A stretch of DNA of 64,000 bases, from positions 124,001 to 188,000 of the forward strand of contig SAXG01000021.1 in the NCBI GenBank assembly GCA_012932865.1, read 5' to 3'. The position numbers and the translations under genes were made by a program. This DNA comes from Amylostereum areolatum (lineage: Eukaryota > Basidiomycota > Agaricomycetes > Russulales > Stereaceae). Shown here piece by piece: positions 55,802 to 64,000 of this stretch (positions are counted from its first letter, which is position 1; every line of letters starts with the position of its first letter). The notes under the pieces were generated by a model, which made no database searches, was not told the origin of the DNA, and saw only the letters and a program-made list of their open reading frames with translations.

Positions 55802-58800
55802 ATGCACAAGTTGCTCAATCGATTCCAGTCGCCCCTCCGCTCTCATCTTCGCCAATCGCGACCTCCCCCTCGTTGGCATCCCACGCACATTCCATCAAGA
55901 TCTTGCTCCTCTGCCATGGCTCACCCCGTCGCCTCGTCTTCCCAACCTGTCCAGATTCCCGCTCTTGAGAGCGAGCATGCTAAAACAGCCCTGACCGATC
56001 CAGCCGGCACGAAAAAGCCCAAGGACAAGAAACCCAAACCGGATGCAGGCTTCCAATACCCACTCGAGGTATGTTGCGCCACGATCGGGACGCGCTCTGG
56101 TGACAGATTCGACATACATTTCCGCGGGAATAGCTTCAGCCCCCACCCGATTTCTTTGACCACAGGATCAAGATGTTCGAACAGCTCAAGGCCGAGCAGG
56201 ATGCATTTGCTCAAGGTCCGTCTTCTCGCCACGATCCGATCAGGAGTCTTCAGAAGTGACGCGACGGCGAATGTAGCCCAAGCCCGGGAGGAAATTGTCA
56301 TTACCATGCCCGACGGTGCAGAGAGAAAGGGAAAGAGCTGGGAGACGAGTCCGATGGATATTGCGAAGGAGATCTCAAAAAGTCTGGCGGACAGGCTCGT
56401 CATCGCCAAGGTTCGTCGCTCTGTGTCAAACAGAGATGTGCTCTGACCCGTCCCTGCGTATCTCCCTTCAGGTGGATGGAGTGCTGTGGGACCTTGAGCG
56501 ACCTTTGGAAGGTCCGTGTAAGCTAGAGTTACTCGACTTTGAACACCCCGAAGGTACGCCCCATGAACACTGACACCTCGCTAAGTCTCACGCGCTTCGC
56601 AGGGAAGAAGGTTTTCTGGCATTCGTCTGCTCACGTCCTCGGAGAGGCTACTGAAAGACACTACGGTTGTCATCTGTGTCTCGGTCCTCCTACCGACGAC
56701 GGGTTCTTCTACGAAATGGGTGTTCAGGAGAGGTGAGGTTCCAATACCCATTTCGATGACTACCGATGTTTCAACGGAGATAGGCCGGTTTCGAACTCGG
56801 ACTACCCTGCTCTGGAGAAGGTCGTTGATTCCGCGGTCAAGGAGAAGCAGAAATTCGAGCGGTTGGTCGTGTCTAAGGAGAAATTGCTTGAGATGTTCCA
56901 CGTACGTGGTTGGCGAATTCTTCACGGCATAACCGCGTTGACATACGTAAATGCACAGTACAACAAGTACAAGAAATATCTCATCGAGACCAAAGTTCCC
57001 GATGGCACTTCCACCACAGTATACCGTTGTGGACCTATGATCGACCTATGCGTGGGGCCCCATATCCCGCACACTGGCAAGATCAAGGCTTTATGATCAC
57101 CAAGGTAGGGGAGGATGCCGTTCTTCTACTCTCCCCTTACTCACGACATCTGGGTCGCAGAACTCGTCCTCTTACTTTTTGGGCGACTCCAACAACGACA
57201 CCCTTCAACGTATCTACGGCATCTCGTTCCCTGACAAAAAGCAGATGACAGAATACAAGGCCTTCTTGGCGGAGGCCGCAAAACGAGACCACCGAAAAAT
57301 TGGCAAGGTACGTTCCATCATTGAGGTGCTATCGGCGTTGCTCAAACAGGCTGCAGGAACAAGAGCTTTTCTTCTTCAACGACCTTAGTCCTGGAAGCGC
57401 ATTCTGGCTTCCCCACGGAACGCGTCTCTACAACACCCTTACAGAACTCATGCGGGTACGGTTGCTTTGCATGACCACGGAAGTGTTATCTAACAAGGTC
57501 TTGTAGGGCGAGTACTACAAACGCGGATACCAGGAAGGTATGCCATCACTAACTTCTGTCACCAACCTCCACCCACTGACCCCCTTTCTCGTCAAGTCAT
57601 CTCGCCAAACATGTACCACTCCAAGCTGTGGGAGACATCTGGTCACTGGCAAAACTACAAAGATGACATGTTTACTCTGGACATTGAAAAGGAGAAATGG
57701 GGGTTGAAGCCTATGAACTGCCCTGGCCATTGTCTTATCTTTGACTCTCGCGACCGAAGTTACAGGGAGCTCCCTATTCGCATGGCCGAGTTCGGCATCA
57801 TCCACCGTAATGAGGCCAGCGGCGCCTTGACTGGTTTGACCCGAGTGCGCCGGTTCGTGCAGGACGACACCCATGTTTTCTGCATGCCCTCTCAGGTTGA
57901 CTCCACCCTAGTGTCGCCTCTCCTCACGGCTAATCGTTTCTTCTTCAGCTTGAAACCGAGATCAGTGCGCTGTTTGACTTCATGCAGCACACATACGGTC
58001 TCTTCGGATTCGATTTCAGCTTGGAACTTTCCACACGCCCGGAGAATTTCCTTGGCACAATTGAAACCTGGGATGCGGCAGAAGCTGTACGTCCCCCGCC
58101 TCAGTTTCCAGCCGCAATTTCTCACACAGGTACTTGTAGCAACTGAGCCAAGCGCTAGACAAGCGATACCCTGGCAAGTGGGAGCTTAACCCCGGCGATG
58201 GCGCTTTCTACGGCCCTAAGATTGATATCACTATCCGAGACGCCTTACGCCGATCCTTCCAATGCGCTACTATCCAACTCGACTTTCCAGCTACCGGAAC
58301 GGTTCAACCTCAAGTACCGTGCGGGAGACGAGGCCGCGAACCCGGACAAGGTGAACCGTCCAGTCATTATCCATCGCGCAATTCTCGGAAGTCTAGAGCG
58401 TTTCATCGCTATCATCACCGAGCACTTCGCTGGAAAATGGTACGTCTATGCTAATAGGGTTGGTATCTGTAGGAAGCGGACTCAGTAATACGTTTACAGG
58501 CCCTTCTGGCTGTCCCCTCGTCAGGTCCTTGTTATCCCTGTTACGGGTGTCATCGTATGTGCCATGAGTCCTTTCATTGGATTGTTCTTAATTTGGACTG
58601 GATAGAATGACTACGCCAACTGAGGTCGCAGCCAAGCTCACAGACCTTGGCCTGTACACCGACGTCGACACAGGTCCAGATACCCTGAACAAGAAGATTC
58701 GCAACGGCGAGATCGCGCAGTACAACTTCCTCCTCGGTACGCGTTTTCCCCTCGTCTTGAGACCCTTCTTATCCTTGCTCATACCTATGCGATGCAGTGG

Positions 58801-58958
58801 TGGGTGAGCAGGAAAAGGTTGGTCGCGCGGTTAATGTACGCAACCGGGACGAGGTTGGCACGAAGGCCCGTGGGACGATCATCCCGTTGGATGTCATCGC
58901 GGAGAAGCTCGTTGCGCTCAAGGCCTCGAAGAGCTTGAAGAATGAGTTGCCTGAGTAG
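55802..58958 (+). CDS. THS1: Threonyl-tRNA synthetase, possibly dual cytosolic/mitochondrial
   Basis: Class II synthetase charging tRNA-Thr. The cytosolic start is M-A-H-P-V-A-S-S (55916). An in-frame upstream ATG at 55802 adds 38 residues rich in Arg, Ser and Pro with no Asp or Glu. Domains: TGS ([19 protein letters not shown]), the editing/SAD region ([34 protein letters not shown]) and the catalytic core (M-N-C-P-G-H-C, motif 2 [20 protein letters not shown], motif 3 [11 protein letters not shown]). The anticodon-binding end is [12 protein letters not shown] to L-K-N-E-L-P-E. Near 58287 one extra C breaks the invariant D-F-Q-L-P-E-R-F. About 15 short exons. Confidence 0.94.
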
Positions 58959-59612
58959 GATCGTCTCGTCCACGGGAGGTGTTGTGGTGTCCTGTCCTAT
59001 TTTGTAAATCAGTATTTGATCCTTAGATTTTTATGCGTGTATCATAAACAAAACTTCGGCCTCTTCGAAGGGAGAGAATCGGTTCGACCCTAGAGGGCGG
59101 CCCCGATAGTCGCGTGAAGTATGTCTTCTGCTGTTCCATGGGAAAGTGTATGCAATGAGTTCCGAGTAGGCTGTGGTAGTCGTGACCAACTGTAGCCTAG
59201 ACCGCAGCTGTTGTTTAGTGCGATACCCAACTATAGAAAGTCGTGCTCCCGCGTAAGGTGAGATGGTAAGATTCGCTGATGTTCAAACCCAACATGCAGA
59301 CACTACACACTACGTACAGTACAGCATGGACACTCGGACTCGGAACTCCGAGCGCAGCGTCTCCTCATTCAAATCCAAGTCATCCAAGCATGGTCCAAGC
59401 CCGCTGCGCGCCTCGTCCCGTGACCGCGTCCGTAATCCATCTCCCACCGCACAGGCTTTGACTTAGCTCCTTGCCCTAATCTCTCCCATCCTAGTCCCAC
59501 AACGACACCTCGTGGCTCACACGCACACCTGCCTCTCCTTTTTCATATCAGACTTCGAGAGGATACAGGCATGGTGATCGCGATGGCGGGCACCGTCTCC
59601 CGCGACGATGCG
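58959..59612. other. Spacer between convergent ThrRS and CstF-64 genes
   Basis: 3' UTR-like sequence; no gene recognised. Confidence 0.5.
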
Positions 59613-62115
59613 CATCATCGCGCTCCGGCACCCGCGAGAGAGGACGCCAACCCTCCAAGCTGTGTGCGCTGCATTTACACCAGATTCATCAGCGATCCAG
59701 TCCACAAGCGCGGAGGCAGACAGGATGTAGATGGACAGGTGGTAATGGAAGGTATCACTCACCAGCGCGATCATCGTATCCCGTTCGTTCGGCGGGTATT
59801 GCGCGATCTGCTCCGGAGTGAAGCTAAACACTTGGACGAGCATCGCCTGCGTTCCGTGCGCACCAAGCACCAAGCAGAACAAAGCTTGTCAGCATCGTCT
59901 CTTTTTGAGGATGTGAGAAGATTCCCTACCCTCGCCTGAGGCGATAGCCCCTCTATCGCCGTCGCGGTGCCCCCTCCCGCCGTAGGCGCAGGAGCAGCTA
60001 CCGGCATCGGTGTGGGAGCCATTGCGGCTGGCGCGATCGGCGGCGTCGGCTGGACGGGCAGGCGGGGCACACCTGGGGGCGGCTGAGCGGCGTAAAACGT
60101 GGGGATCGGCGGCGGCGTGTTGTAGAACGGCGGCGGCGGGTGCTGGAGCTGATGTTGAAATGGCGCGACGGCAGGTGGCATTGACTGTGCGGCCAGGTGC
60201 GGCTGGGGTGCTACGGGGGCTTGCGGGGGCGGAGGCTGAGAAGCGGCCGGACCTGAAGATCCCGCTGTTGCGGAGAGCATACGCTGTGCAGATGGAGAGA
60301 TTTGAGCGAGATGATTTCGAAAGCATGACGGACGAGGGTGCGGAGTGAATGCGGGGTTGGGGTCGAGGAGGCTCAATCGGCAACCTTCTTTTGGGGGTTG
60401 GGGGATAGGGAGGCTTTCCGCTCTGGCCGCCAATCGCGGAGTTGGAAGAAAGTAAAACGGCAAATGCCGCGATGGATAATGCGGGGGAGGGTAGGTAGTA
60501 TAATGACACATGTTCGAAGAGTACGGATGGAGTGGCGGACGTCCAACATGGCAGGATGGACGAGTTGCGAGCGCCCCGGACAATATAACCATCCCAAACC
60601 CCACCACGCTGAAAAGGCGGTACACAGATTGACAAAAAGGATATGTGAACGAACCTGGAGGATGGCGGGGTCGACAATCTTGTTGAGGAGCAGCGCCTGG
60701 AAAAGCGCGTACGCGAGTTGTGGATGGGAGATGAGCAAGGTTCGGGCTTGGTCCGGATGTGTGATCACAAACGCCTAGATCAATGCCATGCAAAAAGCAG
60801 GATGCATAAGGAGACAAATAATTGGTCAGCAGGGAGATCGGGCGAGCAATGATGAGAGCAAACTCGAAAAAAAAACGCAGGACGCAAAGCAGCACCGAGT
60901 ACGGGAGAGGAATATATAGGTGTGTCATCTCAATCGGCCATGTTAGCAATCATCTCAGTCAAACTGCTCTGGAGATGTAGCAGAGTGGGTCCAAGTCCGG
61001 ACGCCGGAGGAAGGGGTATTTGTTGATATATGCAGAACGCCACAGGCACTACGTCGGGGAAGAGCGGGATGACTCGGACGAGTGGGTGCGCAACACCTCG
61101 AGCCGACGAAAAGGACGGCATATGTGGGACAATGTGCCACCGCCGGCGAAAGGGGTGAAGTCAAACGCGCAGAACAGTAACACGCTTGGTCGACTCTGAC
61201 TCCAAACAATTGCACCAAATGACGCATACATCGACGTCGAATCGCCCACACGCCGATCCAGGTTCCCATGTGTTCCTCCGGAGCCCGCCACCCGTCGATA
61301 CCACTGTGTCCATCGAGCACAATGAAAAAAGCGCACCTTCATCTGGGCGAGGACTTCCACGAGCTGTTGCGGGTTTATCGACGCCAAATTTTGACTGATC
61401 ATGTCGAGGACTTGCATGCCAGGTGGAACCGGCATTCCAGGGGGCAAGGACCGCATGAACGCAGGGAGCTCCTTTCCCCCTGCCCCGTTCCGAGGCCCGT
61501 TGTCGTACTCCCTGTATCCCCCGCCACCGAAGCCTTGATTACCATTATTCCAGTTGGTGGGCCCGCCGGCGTGGTTGTTTCCCGAGTCGACGAGTTCACC
61601 GCGAACGGTAGGTTTTGCCTTCGAGGAAGGGATCCGAGTCAGCGAGATCGATCCGGAGGGGGCGGCCGCCGACATCGGCGTTGTTGAGGTTGCGTACAGC
61701 CGAGAGCGCCGTTTCGTGGTCTGGGCGGGATGTCATGTGAGTATATGCGCCTATGAGAGGGGAGAAGGAGGTGTGTGGAGGCCGAGGACGACGAACCTGC
61801 GAATTCGCAAAAACCGTAGCCTCGGGGTTTGCCCGTTTCGCGGTCAAAGACGAGGCTACCCCATTGTGAGAAAAAGGAACGAAGGTGAAGGCGGTTGGAC
61901 ACACCGAAAGCCGACGACCTGACCGACCGACTTGAATACGTCTATCAATTGTTCCTAAATGCACCGCCTATGCTTTAGAACCTTGTCGTGCGACTAAGAC
62001 ATCGATGCACGCACTTCGCCATAGTTGTATGGCACGTTGCCCACTGTGATCAGGTGTGAGTGACGCTGTGTCCGACAAGAGGGGCATGAAGCATACCAAA
62101 GACAACTTTGCTCAT
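59613..62115 (-). CDS. RNA15: Cleavage stimulation factor 64 kDa-type subunit (CstF-64/Rna15)
   Basis: RNA-binding subunit of the mRNA 3'-end cleavage machinery. Exon 1 (62097-62115) is M-S-K-V-V-F. The RRM continues V-G-N-V-P-Y-N-Y-G-E, E-Q-L-I-D-V-F-K-S-V-G-Q-V-V-G-F-R, D-R-E-T-G-K-P-R-G-Y-G-F-C-E-F-A, and H-E-T-A-L-S-A-V-R-N-L-N with R-P-L-R-I-D-L-A-D. The hinge is M-V? to P-A-F-M-R-S-L-P-P-G-M, V-L-A-Q-M-K, then A-F-V-I-T-H-P-D-Q-A-R...Y-A-L-F-Q-A-L-L-L-N-K-I-V-D-P-A-I-L. A Pro/Ala-rich region follows. The C-terminal helices are M-L-V-Q-V-F-S-F-T-P-E-Q-I-A-Q-Y-P-P-N-E-R-D. Two introns are unusually long (about 550 and 370 nt). One extra A lies in the run at 61613-61616. Confidence 0.92.
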
Positions 62116-64000
62116 GGTGTAGAGTGTACTATGATATGGACGGTGTGCCGAAGAGATACTTTGTGAGAGTGAGAGAAAACAGAGCGTCGACGTCGTTGTG
62201 CCAGTGGTCGTCGATGTGGCGCGTCGAGCGCACGGCGCATTGCCGGTACCGGAACCGCGGAACCGCGTTGCCGGCGGCATGGAGTTCGCCGGCAACGCGG
62301 TTCCATTTCGATGGCTTCGTCGACAAATGAACATCACCACCGGCAGTAAAAACATGTAAGTATAAGTACCACTCATACTCTTGCCCAACCTTGCACCACC
62401 AAGGTCGCCTCCCTATTTTTCCAAACGCAGATCTGATCACGTCCCACCGAATTGGCAATGCATTCCCGGGCGCATGGCATCTACCGTAAAGCGGCGCACC
62501 CGCCAGGCATCGACATCATACCGATATGAAGAAAAGAACAGGCCCGGGCCTTTCAGGTCGTCAGCGATGTTACACTGTAGCTAAATATTTGGATCGTTGT
62601 GCGCGTGGTCATCTGAGTGGCATGTGGACGTCTCTTTCCGATAGGGCCCCATGAGTGCAGATCGTATCACCAGTCACTCGAGATTGCTTGCAGGCGTGGC
62701 GTTCACCGAGGGAGACCTTGCATACAAATATGGCGAAGAAGCCCAGGATCCCGAGAACCCCACCCCGACAGGCCCGTGGTTGAGCCTGGCTGACGGGCTC
62801 CCTGGACTCGGAGATGCCCGCTGCTCACAAACTGTAAAAAAATCTTCTCATCGTCCTGTACGCTTGCAGCATGGTCATCAACATTCTTCCGAAAAGGGTG
62901 CAAGTATACCTTTATACCGTGCTTTGCCCGACATCGCTCCACAGCATTTGGAAGCGTGGGATGGCGGTCTCGAGATATATGGAAAAATAGCTGGAACGTG
63001 AGCCAGCGTCGGGAGTTCAGAGCAAGGCAAGAGACATTACAAGTCGGAAAGGATGAGTTGAGGAGGAGCTTTGTCGCGTCTTCCGCGTCCCAGGTTCCCG
63101 GATAGATTCCTCTCGTATTCCTCCCTGCGGAAAGCGCTCGTCGAACATGCTACTTACTACGTAGAATTCAAAGAGAGTGCGGACCGCGAAGACCCACATA
63201 CATCCATGCTCAGACCTACCGATCCTCAACCATAGCGAATTGCATTAACCAGTTCGTAACGTTCCGCGTCAGAGTCAATGGATGAAATGATCCACAAGCG
63301 GCGGCCAGTTGGAGCGAGTGCTATGCACTCCCGCTTGGGGGTCAGATGGCCGACGATGGAGGTGCGGGAGGGTCAGGTGAAGATAGAGGGGCGAAAGCGC
63401 TCCACGTTCAAGCTCAAGTTGGAAGTGGAAGAAGGAGAATCCGAGTCGTAGATTCGCAGCGACTGCCGCAATGAGAGGATGTGAGAAACTGCAAGATCGG
63501 GAAGAGAAGCGGGAGATCACCCGATCCTCGCTGAAGCTGGATATTCGTAGATTCCAAAGGTGGATGGAATTCCCAGTCTGGGGAACATCGGGGACAGGGC
63601 GTAGTTCAATTTTGGGGATGCAGGGGAGCTTCGCCCGATACTGCCGAGAAGATCAGGCGGTCTCTGCGGAGAAGTATATCATCGACCGGCGGAAGAAGGA
63701 AGTCGCGACAAGAGGAAACAGATCGGGGAATGAGAACGACAGGTAAGAGGGTGGATGGCCAGCATGTCTGTTCGACGGATGTGGCCACGATATGCCTCGA
63801 AAAAACAAGCATAGGGGGGCATGTGAGGATCTGGGTGGATCTATCGGGAGAACACCCGACCTACCGACCCGAGGCTGCACGGCCTGAGGCCTCAAGGAAC
63901 CAAGGTTTCGAAACGGCAGTGAGGAGGCGGGAGGCGGTGGGTCCGAGTGCGAGTCGGGTCACAGCCGAGGATATGGTGACCAACCCCACGCTAGCCCCAC
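62116..64000. other. Right end of window, no recognised gene
   Basis: About 1.9 kb. It contains the CstF-64 promoter and an inverted GGCGAACTCC/CCGGAACCGCGG-type GC-rich patch near 62240-62300. Open frames on both strands are short and carry no motif I know. A gene could continue beyond the window. Confidence 0.4.
62240..62306. repeat. GC-rich inverted repeat-like patch upstream of CstF-64
   Basis: The segments ttgccggtaccggaaccgcggaaccgcgttgccgg and ccggcaacgcggttcc contain the same core (ggaaccgcgttgccgg) in opposite orientation about 15 bases apart, so a hairpin could form. It may be a regulatory palindrome or a remnant; no further evidence. Confidence 0.55.

Noticed and set aside
59771..60949. 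392-codon open frame covering CstF-64 hinge and C-terminus
   Set aside because: It reads through two introns; splice sites and the conserved hinge and C-terminal helices give a better model.
1..62115. Programmed +1 ribosomal frameshifting as the cause of the frame breaks
   Set aside because: The sites share no common codon or stop context, fall within invariant motifs and homopolymers, and would affect unrelated housekeeping genes.
1..64000. CRISPR arrays, insertion sequences, long terminal repeats, viral or toxin genes
   Set aside because: No regularly spaced repeats, transposase or reverse transcriptase motifs, or terminal repeats were seen on reading both strands.

Overview
This window looks like nuclear DNA of a basidiomycete fungus, most likely a mushroom-forming Agaricomycete. 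Evidence: almost every gene is split by many 45-70 nt introns with GT...AG borders, genes are densely packed on both strands, one tRNA has a nuclear-type intron, and several families are typical of this group (a seven-helix membrane protein with the D-A-I-V-L-W-R motif, SNF5 with a C-terminal GATA finger, a very large low-complexity PH-like protein). No phage, plasmid, insertion sequence or CRISPR signal was seen.

Layout. 1-0.54 kb: 5' part of class II fructose-bisphosphate aldolase (minus), cut by the window edge. 1.6-3.2 kb: seven-helix membrane protein. 3.7-7.3 kb: a tandem family of at least four small cysteine-rich proteins with acidic tails, plus one broken copy; this is the least familiar locus here. 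7.6 kb: tRNA-Leu(AAG). 10.1-15.1 kb: SNF5 (SWI/SNF). 15.7-18.7 kb: Upf1-like helicase (minus). 19.2-19.75 kb: QCR8 (minus), divergent from a DUF1308 protein (20.0-21.9 kb). 22.5 kb: ribosomal protein eL41 (minus). 23.0-24.2 kb: unassigned protein, perhaps Rrn9-like. 24.6-25.5 kb: alpha/beta-hydrolase-like protein (minus). 26.4-28.5 kb: secreted type B carboxylesterase. 30.4-33.3 kb: secreted S41-like peptidase. 33.6-34.8 kb: tubulin cofactor C (minus). 35.2-35.8 kb: RBX1 (minus), divergent from an 11 kb gene for a PH-like, RS-rich, coiled-coil protein (36.1-47.3 kb). 47.7-48.7 kb: conserved unknown protein (minus), divergent from OST4 (48.9 kb). 49.7-55.6 kb: VPS15. 55.8-59.0 kb: threonyl-tRNA synthetase. 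59.6-62.1 kb: CstF-64 (minus). 62.1-64 kb: nothing recognised.

Most genes are unrelated housekeeping functions (glycolysis, chromatin, respiration, translation, ubiquitin ligation, N-glycosylation, PI3-kinase signalling, mRNA 3' processing). Two adjacent secreted hydrolases and the cysteine-rich cluster are the lifestyle-specific part. There is no operon; several pairs share short divergent promoters (223-430 bp).

One window-wide feature matters to any user: reading frames of otherwise well conserved genes break at about 20 places, and nearly every break is cured by dropping one base. This looks like insertion-type consensus error rather than gene decay, so protein predictions need correction before use. 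All exon borders below were read by eye from splice motifs and family conservation.
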